Numbered from the stretch's first letter, positions 53,964 through 64,000 are shown. The stretch is DNA of 64,000 bases from Pandoraea norimbergensis (GCF_001465545.3 NZ_CP013480.3:5518001-5582000), one strand, 5' to 3'. A program made the numbers and translations. The notes: generated from the sequence alone by a model not told the origin.

Positions 53964-54338
53964 TCAATGCAGGGTGCGCGGCATGGTAAGCGCAAATTCG
54001 GCGATCGGCGCTTCAAAGCGCGTGCCGTCCTCGGCTACGCAGAAATATTCGCCGCGCATGGTGCCGACCGGCGTGCCGACCATGGCCCAGCTCGTGTATT
54101 CGAACTGTTCGCCCGGTTGCAGGAACGGTTGATGCCCGACCACGCCCAGGCCGTTGACTTCCTGCACCTTGTTGTCGCCGTCGGTGATGACCCAATGGCG
54201 CGAGATCAATTGCGCAGGCACTTCCCCGCTGTTGCGAATCGTGATCGTGTAGGCAAAGGCAAATTGCCGGCGATCCGGTTCCGACTGCTCGGGCAAGTAT
54301 TGCGGGCGCACCGTGACGGTAAATTCATACTGGCTCAT
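53964..54338 (-). CDS. apaG: ApaG family protein
   Basis: 124 aa, single fibronectin-III-like (DUF525) domain. ApaG is linked to Co/Mg handling in Salmonella (CorD); its molecular role is unclear. Motifs: YEFTVTVRPQYLPEQSEPDRRQFAFAYTITIRNSGEVPAQLISRHW, the glycine-containing loop VVGHQPFLQPGEQFEYTSWA and VGTPVGTMRGEYFCV. Full length for the family. Upstream of mltA on the same strand, divergent from rpe. Confidence 0.94.
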   Translation of the reverse strand: MSQYEFTVTVRPQYLPEQSEPDRRQFAFAYTITIRNSGEVPAQLISRHWVITDGDNKVQEVNGLGVVGHQPFLQPGEQFEYTSWAMVGTPVGTMRGEYFCVAEDGTRFEAPIAEFALTMPRTLH

Positions 54339-54557
54339 CGGGTGTTCCTATTGCGCATACGTGCGGTATTTGGGTCTGTCTGGTCACGCTGGCCGGGCCG
54401 ATACCCTCGATTCGGGCACCTGCTGCGCGCCCAGCGCGTGTCGTCTTGATTTGCAAGGCATTCTGCGGCAAGTCGCCGCAGGGGGCAACCGGCTTTCAGA
54501 CAGGCGTCAGGCGAAAGCTTTAAAATAGCGCTTTTGACGCTCCAGCCCCATCACGCC

Positions 54558-55268
54558 ATGACGCAATTCTGCATCGCCCCCAGCATCCTGTCCGCCGACT
54601 TTGCCCGGCTGGGCGAAGAAGTCCGTAACGTCGTGGCCGCCGGTGCCGACTGGATTCACTTCGACGTGATGGACAACCATTACGTTCCCAACCTGACCAT
54701 CGGCCCGCTGGTCTGCGAAGCGATTCGCCCCCACGTGGACGTGCCTATCGACGTGCACCTGATGGTACGCCCGGTTGACCGTATCGTGCCCGACTTTGCC
54801 AAGGCCGGCGCCAATCTGATCACGTTCCACCCGGAAGCCTCGGAACACATCGACCGTACGCTGGGCCTGATTCGCGACAACGGCTGCAAGGCCGGCCTCG
54901 TGTTCAACCCGGGCACGCCGCTGAATTACCTCGATCACGTGATGGACCGCCTCGACATGATTCTGATCATGTCGGTCAATCCGGGCTTCGGCGGTCAGTC
55001 GTTCATTCCCGAAGCGCTCAACAAGCTGCGCGCGGTGCGTGCCCGTATCGACGCCTACACCGCCGAGACCGGCCGTGAAATCCGTCTGGAAATCGACGGC
55101 GGCGTGAAGGTCGACAACATTGCCGAGATCGCCGCGGCCGGTGCCGACACGTTCGTCGCCGGTTCGGCCATTTTCGGCAAACCCGACTATAAGGCGGTAA
55201 TCGACCAGATGCGCACAGAGCTGGCCAGCGTCGCGAACGCTGCGAAAGCCACCCCCGCCACGAAGTAA
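54558..55268 (+). CDS. rpe: Ribulose-phosphate 3-epimerase
   Basis: 236 aa TIM-barrel metalloenzyme interconverting ribulose 5-phosphate and xylulose 5-phosphate. [16 protein letters not shown] at the N terminus, metal-site [23 protein letters not shown], and [11 protein letters not shown] with [10 protein letters not shown] for the phosphate and catalytic Asp. The ATG at 54558 is preferred over a TTG at 54534. It is followed after 10 bases by gph; the rpe-gph-trpE order is usual in beta- and gammaproteobacteria. Confidence 0.96.
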   Translation: MTQFCIAPSILSADFARLGEEVRNVVAAGADWIHFDVMDNHYVPNLTIGPLVCEAIRPHVDVPIDVHLMVRPVDRIVPDFAKAGANLITFHPEASEHIDRTLGLIRDNGCKAGLVFNPGTPLNYLDHVMDRLDMILIMSVNPGFGGQSFIPEALNKLRAVRARIDAYTAETGREIRLEIDGGVKVDNIAEIAAAGADTFVAGSAIFGKPDYKAVIDQMRTELASVANAAKATPATK

Positions 55269-55278
55269 GGCCGAGACC

Positions 55279-55998
55279 ATGTCCCTCCCCCCGAACGAGA
55301 TTCATCTGGACGGCATCCGCGCGGTGCTGATCGACCTCGACGGCACGCTCGTCGACACCGCCGGCGACTTCGGCGTTGCACTGAACGCCATGCTGGCCGA
55401 CTTGGGGGCTGCCCCTGTGCCGGTCGAGCGCCTGATGACGTTCGTGGGCAAGGGCACGGCCAATCTGGTGCGCAAGACGCTCGCGGAGCGCTTCTCCGAG
55501 CCCGAGATCGACGCCCACTTCAGCCGCGCCCAAGACAAGTACGAAGCCGCCTACACGTCGATCAACGGCGAGAACACGGCGCTCTACCCGGAAGTGCGCG
55601 AGGGCCTCGCGGCATTGCGCGCCGCCGGGTTGCCGGTGGCCTGCATCACCAACAAGCAGCATCGCTTCGCCATCGGCCTGCTCGAGCACTACGGGCTGCT
55701 CGATCAGTTCGACCTCGTGTACGGCGGCGATTCGTGGCCCAAGCGCAAACCCGACCCGATGCCGCTCGTGAAAGCGTGCGAAGCGTTCGGGGTGGCACCG
55801 GCACAGGCGGTGCTCGTCGGCGACTCGGGCAACGACGCTCAGGCGGCACGTGCAGCGGGCTGCCGGTCGCTCACGGTGCCGTATGGCTACAACCATGGCG
55901 AATCTATACAAACGATTGACACCGATGGTATAGTCGGCTCAATTCTGGGCGCTGCCCGGGCCATCGTGCCCAAGGCGACGCCCTCACTGGCTGGCTGA
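55279..55998 (+). CDS. gph: Phosphoglycolate phosphatase
   Basis: 239 aa HAD-superfamily hydrolase that removes 2-phosphoglycolate. Motif I DLDGTLVDT has nucleophile Asp19 and general acid Asp21; motif II region ACITNK; motif III Lys in WPKRKPDP; motif IV LVGDSGNDAQAARAAG. A helical cap (about 30-95) is inserted after motif I. Starts 10 bases after rpe; ends 442 bases before trpE, where the leader-peptide region lies. Confidence 0.94.
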   Translation: MSLPPNEIHLDGIRAVLIDLDGTLVDTAGDFGVALNAMLADLGAAPVPVERLMTFVGKGTANLVRKTLAERFSEPEIDAHFSRAQDKYEAAYTSINGENTALYPEVREGLAALRAAGLPVACITNKQHRFAIGLLEHYGLLDQFDLVYGGDSWPKRKPDPMPLVKACEAFGVAPAQAVLVGDSGNDAQAARAAGCRSLTVPYGYNHGESIQTIDTDGIVGSILGAARAIVPKATPSLAG

Positions 55999-56440
55999 AA
56001 CCCTTCAGCGCATTGCCAACTTTCACAGTGCATTCAAACGCATGTTCCTGAACAAGAAACGGAGTCTGAGCGTGATCGACCGGGGGGCCTGGCCCTGGCG
56101 ACGCTGGTCCTGCTAAACCCTTCTCACAGGGTGGCCGGGACCGCTGGAGCTCGTCTTCAGCAACCCGTTTCTTGCATCGTTGTTGTTCCCAAGATTTATT
56201 GCACTCACGCGCCGTTTTGCACGGCGCGCGTCTTCGTCAAGACACGATTCTGTCGTCGCACCGCCGTACGCTTGCGCGTATTGACGGTGCGTGCGCGGAC
56301 CGGCAGCCGGCGAGGGGTGCACGAGCGATGCAGTTCGACCGCAGGTCGGCCTCCCCGAAATACCTTTCAGGTTTTCTTAACGCCAATCCACGCCGAATCT
56401 GCGGGACCACCCGCCGGCAAACTTGCAGGCAGAGTGCACC
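55999..56440 (+). other. trpE leader (attenuator) region
   Basis: 442-base region between gph and trpE, too long for simple coupling. It contains a Trp-rich leader peptide (56072-56116) and several stem-loops after it: GGTCC/GGACC around 56106-56143 with inner ACCC/GGGT, GCTGGAG/CTTCAGC near 56143-56161, CGCGCCG/CGGCGCG at 56208-56228, and GCACCG/CGGTGC at 56259-56290. Only weak T-runs follow, so the terminator arm cannot be chosen with confidence. Confidence 0.6.
56072..56116 (+). CDS. trpL: Tryptophan leader peptide (trpL-like)
   Basis: Short frame reading MIDRGAWPWRRWSC and a TAA stop, 14 codons with three Trp codons within six positions (W7, W9, W12). GTG start at 56072 with GGAG 8 bases upstream; an in-frame ATG at 56042 exists but lacks a ribosome-binding site. 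A Trp cluster this dense is very unlikely by chance directly before trpE, and stem-loops follow it, so ribosome stalling at Trp codons probably controls trpE transcription or translation. Confidence 0.75.
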   Translation: MIDRGAWPWRRWSC

Positions 56441-57946
56441 ATGACCGAACTCGAATTCAAATCGCTGGCCAACGAAGGCTATAACCGCATTCCCCTGATC
56501 GCCGAAGCCTTCGCCGATCTCGACACGCCGCTCTCGCTCTATCTCAAGCTGGCCTTGGGCGACCGGCGCGGTGCAAACACCTTCCTGCTCGAATCGGTCG
56601 TCGGCGGCGAACGCTTCGGCCGCTACTCGTTCATCGGTCTGTCGGCCCACACGCTGCTGCGCAGCTTCGGCCCCAAGACCGAAGTCGTGCGCGACGGCGT
56701 CGTCGTCGAGACACACGAAGGCGACCCGCTCGAGTTCATCACCCAATTTCAGGCCCGCTTCAAAGTCGCGCTGCGCCCGGGCATGCCGCGCTTTGCCGGT
56801 GGCCTCGCCGGTTACTTCGGCTACGACGCCGTGCGCTACATCGAGAAGAAGCTCGCCCACACCACGCCGCGCGACGACCTGAACCTGCCCGACATCCAAT
56901 TGCTGCTCACGGAAGAACTCGCCGTGATCGACAACCTGACCGGCAAGCTCTACCTCATCATCTACGCCGACCCGACGCAGCCCGAAGCCTATTCGAAGGC
57001 GCGCCTGCGACTGCGCGATCTGCGCGCTCGCCTGAAGGCGCCGGTCGACGCGCCGGTCACCTCCGGCAGCGTGCGTACCGAAACCTTCCGCGAATTCGCC
57101 AAGCCCGACTATCTGGCCGCCGTCGCGAAGGCCAAGGAAGCCATCGCTGCCGGTGAACTGATGCAGGTACAGGTCGGCCAGCGCCTGATCAAGCCGTATC
57201 GCGACTCGCCGCTCTCGCTGTATCGCGCCCTGCGCTCGCTCAACCCGTCGCCGTATATGTACTTCTACAATTTCGGCGACTTTCAGGTGGTCGGCGCGTC
57301 GCCCGAGATCCTCGTGCGTCAGGAGCGTCGCCAAACGCCAGATGGCGTGCATGAAATCGTGACGATCCGCCCGCTCGCCGGCACCCGCCCGCGCGGCGCC
57401 ACGCCCGAACGCGATGCAGAACTCGCTACCGAATTGCTTGGCGATCCGAAGGAAATTGCCGAACACGTCATGCTCATCGATCTGGCACGTAACGACGTGG
57501 GCCGTATCGCGCAAACCGGCACGGTCGAAGTCACCGACAAGATGATCATCGAGAAGTACTCGCACGTTCAGCACATCGTGAGCTCGGTCGAAGGCCGCCT
57601 GCAAGACGGCTTGTCGAACATCGACGTGCTTCGCGCGACGTTCCCGGCAGGCACGCTCACCGGCGCACCGAAGGTTCGCGCCATGGAGTTGATCGACGAA
57701 CTCGAACCTGTCAAGCGTGGCCTGTACGGCGGCGCCGTGGGTTACCTGTCGTTCGGCGGCGAGATGGACGTGGCGATCGCCATTCGCACGGGCATCGTGA
57801 AGGACGGCAACCTCTATGTGCAAGCCGCTGCCGGTATCGTGGCCGACTCGGTCCCCGAATCGGAATGGCAAGAGACGGAGAACAAGGCACGCGCCGTGTT
57901 GCGCGCTGCCGAGCAGGTGCAGGACGGACTCGACGCCGAGTACTGA
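56441..57946 (+). CDS. trpE: Anthranilate synthase component I
   Basis: 501 aa. With the glutamine amidotransferase TrpG it converts chorismate to anthranilate, the first step of tryptophan synthesis. The feedback-binding N terminus contains FLLESVVGGERFGRYSFIG (LLES is the Trp-binding motif). The chorismate-binding C domain has PSPYMYFYNFGDFQVVGASPEILV, TIRPLAGTRPRG, VMLIDLARNDVGRI, TFPAGTLTGAPKVRAMELID and GAVGYLSFGGEMDVAIAIRT. The ATG at 56441 with AGGCAGAG upstream is preferred to TTG at 56423. It is followed by a terminator, not by trpG, trpD and trpC as in many relatives. Confidence 0.97.
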   Translation: MTELEFKSLANEGYNRIPLIAEAFADLDTPLSLYLKLALGDRRGANTFLLESVVGGERFGRYSFIGLSAHTLLRSFGPKTEVVRDGVVVETHEGDPLEFITQFQARFKVALRPGMPRFAGGLAGYFGYDAVRYIEKKLAHTTPRDDLNLPDIQLLLTEELAVIDNLTGKLYLIIYADPTQPEAYSKARLRLRDLRARLKAPVDAPVTSGSVRTETFREFAKPDYLAAVAKAKEAIAAGELMQVQVGQRLIKPYRDSPLSLYRALRSLNPSPYMYFYNFGDFQVVGASPEILVRQERRQTPDGVHEIVTIRPLAGTRPRGATPERDAELATELLGDPKEIAEHVMLIDLARNDVGRIAQTGTVEVTDKMIIEKYSHVQHIVSSVEGRLQDGLSNIDVLRATFPAGTLTGAPKVRAMELIDELEPVKRGLYGGAVGYLSFGGEMDVAIAIRTGIVKDGNLYVQAAAGIVADSVPESEWQETENKARAVLRAAEQVQDGLDAEY

Positions 57947-58048
57947 TCTGCACAACGGTGCAACGCTGCCATGAACGCGTTGCACCAAAGTGAAGCCGGT
58001 TGCTGTTTGAAACGCGAGCGCTTTACTTATATTGCATACGAATAAGCA

Positions 58049-58094
58049 GGGCTCCGAATCGATCCTCTACTCGATTCGGGGCCCTTGTTGATTT
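58049..58094 (+). terminator. trpE terminator
   Basis: A 14-base stem, GGGCTCCGAATCGA with TCGATTCGGGGCCC (one G-T pair), 8-base loop, then TTGTTGATTT. It lies about 100 bases after the trpE stop, separating trpE from the efflux operon. Confidence 0.85.
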
Positions 58095-58189
58095 AGCACA
58101 ACCGTTCGCTTTTTTTCGGCCACTTTGGTATACGCCGATTGACGTCACCGAGCTATAGTTGGCAGGTCCTTCGGGAGGCCGAAACATCT

Positions 58190-59809
58190 ATGGCGAAACC
58201 ATGCAATTCACGTATGCGTTCGGGCGTTGCGAATACCCTCGCACTGTCTGCTAAAGCCGCACTGATCGTCACTGCACTCAGCACATTGAGCGCGTGTATT
58301 TCGATGGCGCCCACTTACGAGCGCCCCGCTGCGCCGATCGCAGGCACCTGGGCGTCTGACGCGCCCACGGCACCCACAGCATCCACTTCCGCCACATCGC
58401 AGCCCGCCGCCACGCTGAGTTGGGGCGAGTACTTTGCCGATCCGCAGTTACGCAGTCTCATCGAGACCGCGCTGGCCAACAACCGCGACTTGCGCGTGGC
58501 GCTCTCGCGCGTCGAGCAGGCACGTGCGGTGTATGGCATTCAACGCGCCGATCTGTTTCCGTCACTGGGCGTAGGCGCGAGCGAAACCCGTCAGCGCCTG
58601 CCTGGCGATCTGAGCCTCACCGGCAACCCGTATATCAGCAGTCAATATCAGGTTGGGCTGGGCCTCGCCTCATGGGAACTGGACTTCTGGGGCCGCATTC
58701 GCAATCTGAAAGATGCCGCGCTGGACGACTATCTGGCATCCGACGCCTCGCGCCGCGCACTCGAACTGAGCCTGATCTCACAAGTGGCCCAGACCTGGCT
58801 GAGTCTGCGCGAATACGACGAGCGCCTCACGCTGGCGCAGCAAACCGTCGATAGCCGCGCCGAGTCGCTGCGCATCTTCACTCGCCGCGAGCAAGTCGGT
58901 TCTACGTCGAAGCTCGATCTGACGGAAGTCACCACGCTGTGGCAACAGGCCCGCGCACTCGTCACGCAGCTTGAACAGCAGCGCGCCGTGCAGGCGCATG
59001 CCTTGCAGGTACTCGTAGGCGCGCCCATCGATACCTCACCGCGCGCCCTCGACCGTACGGTCGACGACGACGCGCTGATGCGCGATCTCGAACCCGGCCT
59101 GCCTTCGGCGTTGCTCGAAGACCGCCCGGACATCATTGCCGCCGAGTACCAACTGCGCGCCGCGCACGCAAACATCGGCGCCGCGCGTGCCGCGTTCTTC
59201 CCGCAGATCACGCTCACCGGGTCGGTGGGCACGGCCAGCAGCGCCCTCGACGGTCTATTCAAGGCCGGCAGTGCCGCGTGGGCGTTCACGCCGAGCATCA
59301 ACATCCCGATCTTTCAGGGCGGGCGTCTCGTGAACAATCTCGATCTGGCCGAAGCGCGACGTGTGGAGTCGGTCGCGAACTATGAGAAGACGATTCAGGG
59401 CGCATTTCGCGATGTGGCCGACGCATTGAGTGCACGTCACTGGCTCGCCCAGCAGGTCACGATTCTGCAAGCGACGCAGGACGCGCAAGCTGAGCGCGCT
59501 CGCTTGGCCAAATTGCGTTACGACCACGGCGCCGCAGCCTTCCTCGAAGTGCTCGACGCCCAGCGCGATTTACTCGCTATCGAACAACAGACGGTGCAGA
59601 CGCGCCGCGCGCTGCTCTCGGCGCGCGTCTCGCTCTACTCAGCGCTTGGCGGCGGCAGCCGCCTGATGCCCGCGGCCGACGCGCCCGGCGGCCCGTTCGC
59701 ACGCACGCCGCGTGTGATCGTGCCCTCGACGCAAAGCGTTGACGGTACGACAGGCACGGCAGGCACAGCAGCCACGGCAACCGCAGCGCCCGCGCAGCCC
59801 GTCCAATAA
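58190..59809 (+). CDS. Outer-membrane efflux lipoprotein (NodT/OprM family)
   Basis: 539 aa TolC-like channel for drug export. Signal peptide ending LSTLSAC gives a lipoprotein Cys, then [11 protein letters not shown]. Two outer-membrane-factor repeats: [27 protein letters not shown] with [13 protein letters not shown], and [21 protein letters not shown] with [21 protein letters not shown]. Low-complexity Thr/Ala/Gly C terminus. The ATG at 58190 with GGGAGG upstream is used; a TTG at 58139 is less likely. First gene of an export operon with HlyD-type adaptor and ABC-2 pump. Confidence 0.92.
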   Translation: MAKPCNSRMRSGVANTLALSAKAALIVTALSTLSACISMAPTYERPAAPIAGTWASDAPTAPTASTSATSQPAATLSWGEYFADPQLRSLIETALANNRDLRVALSRVEQARAVYGIQRADLFPSLGVGASETRQRLPGDLSLTGNPYISSQYQVGLGLASWELDFWGRIRNLKDAALDDYLASDASRRALELSLISQVAQTWLSLREYDERLTLAQQTVDSRAESLRIFTRREQVGSTSKLDLTEVTTLWQQARALVTQLEQQRAVQAHALQVLVGAPIDTSPRALDRTVDDDALMRDLEPGLPSALLEDRPDIIAAEYQLRAAHANIGAARAAFFPQITLTGSVGTASSALDGLFKAGSAAWAFTPSINIPIFQGGRLVNNLDLAEARRVESVANYEKTIQGAFRDVADALSARHWLAQQVTILQATQDAQAERARLAKLRYDHGAAAFLEVLDAQRDLLAIEQQTVQTRRALLSARVSLYSALGGGSRLMPAADAPGGPFARTPRVIVPSTQSVDGTTGTAGTAATATAAPAQPVQ

Positions 59810-59826
59810 TCAAGAGGTCAACGAAC

Positions 59827-60900
59827 ATGACGCTTCCGAACGCCAAGAAACTGGTTCCCGCACTGATCGTACTGGTCGTCGTCGGTCTGGGTTGGTACGG
59901 ATGGAAGACCTACAGCCACACCGGCCCGGGTGCGGGCTTTGCCAGCGGCAACGGACGCATTGAGGCCACCGAAGTCGACGTCGCGACCAAGCTCGGCGGC
60001 CGCGTGCTGGATATCTACGTGAAGGAAGGCGACTTCGTCAAAGCGGGGCAAGTGCTCGCCAAGATGCAGATCGACACCCTCAACGCGCAGCGTGACGAAG
60101 CGCGTGCGCAGTATCAGCAGGCCGTCACCAACGTCGCGGCGATTCAGGCACAAGCAGCGGCAAGGGTGTCGGACAAGGCCACGGCAGAAGCCAACGCCGC
60201 CGCACGCGAAGCCGAACTCGATGCCGCACAACGCCGTCTCGCCCGCTCGGAAACTCTCTCGAAAGAAGGCGCGTCGTCGGTGCAGGAACTCGATGACGAC
60301 CGCGCGCGCGTGCGCAGTTCGCGCGCTGCCGTGAACGCGGCCCGCGCACAGATCGCCGCCGCGCAATCGGCAGTGGAAGCGGCCAACGCACAGGTCACCG
60401 GTGCCAAGTCGACGGTCGAAGCTGCGCAAGCCACCGTCAACCGCATCGAAGCCGACATCGCTGACAGCGACCTGAAGGCCCCGCGCGACGGGCGCGTGCA
60501 ATACCGCGTGGCGCAACCCGGCGAAGTCCTGGCGGCCGGTGGCAAGGTGCTGAATCTGGTCGATCTGTCGGACGTGTACATGACGTTCTTCCTGCCCGAG
60601 ACCGTGGCCGGGCGTCTCGCCATGGGTGCCGAAGCGCGCATCGTTCTCGACGCCGCGCCGCAGTACGTCATTCCCGCGAGCATCTCGTTCGTCTCGAGCA
60701 CCGCGCAGTTCACACCGAAGACGGTGGAAACCGAGAGCGAGCGCCAGAAGCTGATGTTCCGCGTGCGCGCGCAAATTTCGCCCGAACTTCTGCAACAGCA
60801 TCTGAAACTCGTGAAGACCGGCCTGCCGGGCGTCGCGTGGGTGAAGACCGATAGTCAGGAAGCGTGGCCGGCCCAGTTGCAGACCAAGCTCCCGCAGTGA
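59827..60900 (+). CDS. HlyD-type periplasmic adaptor protein
   Basis: 357 aa membrane-fusion protein linking the inner-membrane pump to the outer-membrane channel. One N-terminal membrane helix (about 8-25, [18 protein letters not shown]), then a biotinyl-lipoyl domain half ([21 protein letters not shown]), a long Ala/Glu-rich alpha-helical hairpin (about 75-195), the second lipoyl half ([27 protein letters not shown]) and a beta-barrel. Related to E. coli YhiI. Starts 17 bases after the outer-membrane gene. Confidence 0.93.
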   Translation: MTLPNAKKLVPALIVLVVVGLGWYGWKTYSHTGPGAGFASGNGRIEATEVDVATKLGGRVLDIYVKEGDFVKAGQVLAKMQIDTLNAQRDEARAQYQQAVTNVAAIQAQAAARVSDKATAEANAAAREAELDAAQRRLARSETLSKEGASSVQELDDDRARVRSSRAAVNAARAQIAAAQSAVEAANAQVTGAKSTVEAAQATVNRIEADIADSDLKAPRDGRVQYRVAQPGEVLAAGGKVLNLVDLSDVYMTFFLPETVAGRLAMGAEARIVLDAAPQYVIPASISFVSSTAQFTPKTVETESERQKLMFRVRAQISPELLQQHLKLVKTGLPGVAWVKTDSQEAWPAQLQTKLPQ

Positions 60901-60910
60901 GCGCCGCATC

Positions 60911-63703
60911 ATGACGGCGCCCCTCCCTCCTCCTGCCGGCGGCATCGACAGCAACAGCGCAGTGCCCGTCGTGCATGTTGCGGGCGTGACCTTGCGCTAC
61001 GGCCGCAAGACGCTCGCGCTCGACGACGTCTCGATCGACATCCCAGCGAACCGCATGGTCGGTCTGATCGGCCCGGACGGCGTGGGCAAGTCCACGCTGC
61101 TCTCGCTGATTGCGGGCGCGCGCGCGGTACAAACGGGCACCGTGGAAGCGCTCGGCGGCGACATGGCCAGCAAGGTGCATCGTGACCTCGTGTGCCCGCG
61201 CATCGCCTACATGCCGCAGGGGCTCGGCAAGAACCTGTATCCCACGCTCTCCGTCGAAGAGAACCTGCAATTCTTCGCGCGCCTGTTCGGGCACGACGCG
61301 GCCGAGCGTCGCCGCCGTATCGACGACCTGACGCGCAGCACCGGGCTGCAACCGGTCCTCGCGCGGCCGGCGGGCAAGCTCTCGGGCGGTATGAAGCAAA
61401 AGCTCGGCCTGTGCTGCGCGCTGATTCACGACCCCGACCTGCTGATTCTCGATGAGCCGACGACCGGCGTCGATCCGCTCGCCCGCGCACAGTTCTGGGA
61501 TCTGATTGCGCGCATTCGCCGCGAGCGGCCGACCATGAGCGTGATCGTCGCCACGGCCTATATGGACGAGGCACAGCGCTTCGACTGGCTGGTGGCGATG
61601 GACGCAGGCAAGGTGCTCGCGACCGGCACACCCGCCGAACTGCTCGCCCGCACGCATCGCGACAATCTCGAAGCGGCATTCATCGACCTACTGCCCGACG
61701 ACAAGAAACTCGGCTACGAGCCCGTCGTCATTCCACCGCTTCACATCGACGAACACACCGAGATCGCCATCGAAGCCAAGGGCTTGACGATGCGCTTCGG
61801 CGATTTCGTGGCGGTCGATCACGTGGATTTCCGCATTCAGCGCGGTGAGATTTTCGGCTTTCTCGGCTCGAACGGCTGCGGTAAATCGACCACGATGAAA
61901 ATGCTCACCGGCCTGCTGGAAGCCAGTGAGGGGCAAGCGTGGCTATTCGGTCGCGAGGTCAATCCGAAAGACATCGATACCCGCCGTCGCGTGGGTTACA
62001 TGTCGCAGGCGTTCTCGCTCTATACCGAGCTGACCGTGCATCAGAATCTGGTGCTGCACGCACGCCTGTTTCACGTTCCCGAGGCGGAGGTGAGCACCCG
62101 GGTGGACGAGATGGTGCTGCGCTTCGGTCTGGCCGACGTGCTCGACGCCCTGCCCGACAGCATTCCGCTCGGCATGCGTCAGCGCCTGTCGCTCGCGGTC
62201 GCGATGGTGCATCAGCCCGAGTTGCTGATTCTTGACGAACCGACGTCCGGCGTCGATCCGGTAGCGCGCGACAATTTCTGGCGCCTGTTGGTGGAGCTGT
62301 CGCGGCGCGACCGCGTGACGATCTTCATCTCCACGCACTTCATGAACGAGGCCGACCGCTGCGACCGCATTTCGCTGATGCACGCGGGACGTGTGCTGGT
62401 CTCCGATCCCCCCGCCAAGATTACGAAAGACAAGGGCGCCGCGACGCTGGAGCAGGCGTTCATCGAATATCTCGTGGAAGCGGGCGGCGGCACGCCTGAA
62501 GCGCCTGAATCACCCGAATCGCCGAAGACCGAACCGGCTGCCGCAGCGCCCACTGAAACCGCACACACGAAGCACAAAGCGTTTTCGTTCGGCCGCATGA
62601 TCAGCTACCTGTGGCGCGAAACACTGGAGTTGCAGCGCGACCCCGTGCGCGCCACGTTGGCACTCGTCGGCTCGCTGGTGTTGATGCTGGTGATGGGCTA
62701 CGGCATCAGCATGGATGTGGAAGACCTGCGCTACGCCGTGCTTGATCGTGACCAGACCACGCTCAGCCAGAACTACGCGCTCAATATTGCAGGCTCGCGC
62801 TACTTCATCGAGCAGCCGCCGATTGTCGATTACGACGATATGGACCGACGCCTGCGTGACGGCGAACTGGCACTGGCCATCGAGATTCCGCCGGGTTTTG
62901 CCCGCGACGTATCGCGTGGCAAGAACGTGCAGATCGGCGCGTGGATCGACGGCGCGATGCCGATGCGCGCCGAGACCGTGCAAGGCTACGTGCAGGGCAT
63001 GCATCAGAACTGGCTGGCCGATCAGTCATTGCGACGCCTCGGCGTGCGCGCGACCGCCTCGCTCGACATCGAGACACGCTATCGCTACAACCCCGACGTG
63101 AAGAGTCTGCCGGCCATGGTGCCCGCCGTCATTCCGCTGTTGCTGCTGATGCTGCCGGCGATGCTCACGGCGCTGTCCGTCGTGCGAGAAAAGGAACTCG
63201 GGTCAATCCTGAACCTGTATGTCACGCCGGTCACCCGCACCGAATTTCTCATTGGCAAACAGATTCCGTACGTGGCGCTCGCCATGCTGAATTTCCTGCT
63301 CATGGCGCTGATCGCCGTGACGCTCTTCGGCGTACCGATCAAGGGCAGCTTCTTCACGCTGCTGACGGCCATCTTCATCTTCAACGTGGTTGCCACAGGC
63401 ATCGGCCTGCTCGCGTCCACCTTCACCCGCAGCCAGATCGCGGCCCTGTTCTTCACGATGATCGGCACCATGATCCCGGCGATTCAGTTCTCGGGCATGC
63501 TCACGCCGGTGCCATCGATGGAGGGCTCAGGCCGGTTCATCGGCGAGATCTACCCGGCGACCTACATGCTGATCATCAGCCGGGGCGTCTTCAACAAGGC
63601 GCTCGGGTTTGCTGACCTCGGCAATGCCTTCTGGCCGATGCTCGTCGCCGTGCCCGTGATTCTGGGCGCCACGATCCTGCTGCTCAAGAAACAGGACAAA
63701 TGA
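60911..63703 (+). CDS. ABC-2 efflux pump with two ATPase domains fused to a permease (RbbA-like)
   Basis: 930 aa. Two ATP-binding domains followed by one ABC-2 membrane domain, the architecture of E. coli RbbA/YhiH. Domain 1: Walker [10 protein letters not shown] (54-62), signature LSGGMKQKL, Walker [13 protein letters not shown]. Domain 2: Walker [10 protein letters not shown] (about 319-327), Walker [13 protein letters not shown], but the signature position reads PLGMRQRL rather than LSGGQ. A Pro/Glu/Ala-rich linker (about 520-550) leads to about six membrane helices ([16 protein letters not shown] at the first, [22 protein letters not shown] later). Starts 10 bases after the adaptor gene and overlaps the next permease. 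Confidence 0.92.
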   Translation: MTAPLPPPAGGIDSNSAVPVVHVAGVTLRYGRKTLALDDVSIDIPANRMVGLIGPDGVGKSTLLSLIAGARAVQTGTVEALGGDMASKVHRDLVCPRIAYMPQGLGKNLYPTLSVEENLQFFARLFGHDAAERRRRIDDLTRSTGLQPVLARPAGKLSGGMKQKLGLCCALIHDPDLLILDEPTTGVDPLARAQFWDLIARIRRERPTMSVIVATAYMDEAQRFDWLVAMDAGKVLATGTPAELLARTHRDNLEAAFIDLLPDDKKLGYEPVVIPPLHIDEHTEIAIEAKGLTMRFGDFVAVDHVDFRIQRGEIFGFLGSNGCGKSTTMKMLTGLLEASEGQAWLFGREVNPKDIDTRRRVGYMSQAFSLYTELTVHQNLVLHARLFHVPEAEVSTRVDEMVLRFGLADVLDALPDSIPLGMRQRLSLAVAMVHQPELLILDEPTSGVDPVARDNFWRLLVELSRRDRVTIFISTHFMNEADRCDRISLMHAGRVLVSDPPAKITKDKGAATLEQAFIEYLVEAGGGTPEAPESPESPKTEPAAAAPTETAHTKHKAFSFGRMISYLWRETLELQRDPVRATLALVGSLVLMLVMGYGISMDVEDLRYAVLDRDQTTLSQNYALNIAGSRYFIEQPPIVDYDDMDRRLRDGELALAIEIPPGFARDVSRGKNVQIGAWIDGAMPMRAETVQGYVQGMHQNWLADQSLRRLGVRATASLDIETRYRYNPDVKSLPAMVPAVIPLLLLMLPAMLTALSVVREKELGSILNLYVTPVTRTEFLIGKQIPYVALAMLNFLLMALIAVTLFGVPIKGSFFTLLTAIFIFNVVATGIGLLASTFTRSQIAALFFTMIGTMIPAIQFSGMLTPVPSMEGSGRFIGEIYPATYMLIISRGVFNKALGFADLGNAFWPMLVAVPVILGATILLLKKQDK

Positions 63704-64000
63704 TGGCGAGCCCCTCGACCCCGCAATCGCCAACGCCAACGCCGCCGGCATCTTCGACGCCCCCCGTCGCGCCCGCGCGAACCCCGGCAAGCGCTGACAA
63801 GCCGCGCAACCCCCACGCGTGGCGGCGGCATCTGGCCAACATCTACCGGCTTGGCGTGAAAGAGCTGTGGAGTCTAGTGCGCGACCCGATGATGCTCGTG
63901 CTCATCATCTACACGTTCACGGCCTCGGTGTATTCGTCGGCCACGGCGCAGCCCGACACGCTGCATCTCGCGCCGATCGCCATCGTCGACGAAGACGCGT
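63700..64000 (+). CDS. ABC-2 permease, YhhJ-like (5' part)
   Basis: The gene runs off the window; about 100 residues are visible. Two adjacent ATGs (63700 and 63703) overlap the end of the preceding pump gene, so it is coupled to it. A Pro/Ser/Thr-rich cytoplasmic N terminus of about 40 residues precedes [38 protein letters not shown], the first membrane helix of the ABC-2 permease YhhJ family. Together with the RbbA-like protein it probably forms the inner-membrane pump. Confidence 0.88.
   Translation, partial: MMASPSTPQSPTPTPPASSTPPVAPARTPASADKPRNPHAWRRHLANIYRLGVKELWSLVRDPMMLVLIIYTFTASVYSSATAQPDTLHLAPIAIVDEDA

Overview
The window is a GC-rich (about 62-65% by eye) chromosomal segment of a betaproteobacterium, most likely Burkholderiaceae and Pandoraea-like. 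The evidence is a betaproteobacterial dcw cluster ending in ftsZ-lpxC, the pilC-pilD-coaE-zapD-yacG neighbourhood, a 16S-Ile-Ala-23S-5S rRNA operon, a GG-type betaproteobacterial porin with a terminal Phe, and a PaaN-type phenylacetate pathway. The genus is inferred from gene content. No insertion sequence, prophage, CRISPR array or integrase is visible.

Layout. 1-3.4 kb (+): the end of pilC, then pilD, coaE, zapD and yacG. pilD lacks the usual cysteine zinc motif. 3.4-9.3 kb (-): a MutT-type Nudix hydrolase, a DUF815 ATPase, argJ and secA. 9.6-10.1 kb (+): dciA. 10.2-29.4 kb (-): a 16-gene division and peptidoglycan cluster in the order mraZ, rsmH, ftsL, ftsI, murE, murF, mraY, murD, ftsW, murG, murC, ddlB, ftsQ, ftsA, ftsZ, lpxC. 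Its genes mostly overlap by 4-13 bases or lie 1-22 bases apart. It starts at a promoter with a MraZ-type array of four 10-bp repeats, and lpxC has its own extended -10 promoter. 29.7-38.4 kb: coq7, a highly expressed porin, a MarR regulator, a lipoprotein aminopeptidase, a stand-alone molybdopterin oxidoreductase, an M20 amidohydrolase and a DUF3047 lipoprotein. 38.5-44.3 kb (-): one rRNA operon with two candidate promoters. 44.3-46 kb (-): an amino-acid-type binding lipoprotein and an enoyl-CoA hydratase. 46.5-52.4 kb (+): paaN, a 3-oxoadipyl-CoA thiolase, paaG, paaI and paaK, behind a near-palindromic TetR/PaaR-like operator. 52.5-54.3 kb: mltA, a small divergent membrane-protein gene, and apaG. 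54.5-58.1 kb (+): rpe, gph, a tryptophan leader peptide and trpE, closed by a terminator. 58.2 kb to the end (+): a drug-export operon of outer-membrane lipoprotein, HlyD-type adaptor, double-ATPase/permease fusion and a second permease that runs off the window.

Most of the window is housekeeping. The observations most worth checking are regulatory or structural: the cysteine-less prepilin peptidase, the Trp-rich leader before an isolated trpE, the MraZ operator at the dcw transcription start, the long hairpin-bearing ftsZ-lpxC spacer, the operator before paaN, and the small gene head-to-head with mltA. I did not find a convincing new multi-gene system.
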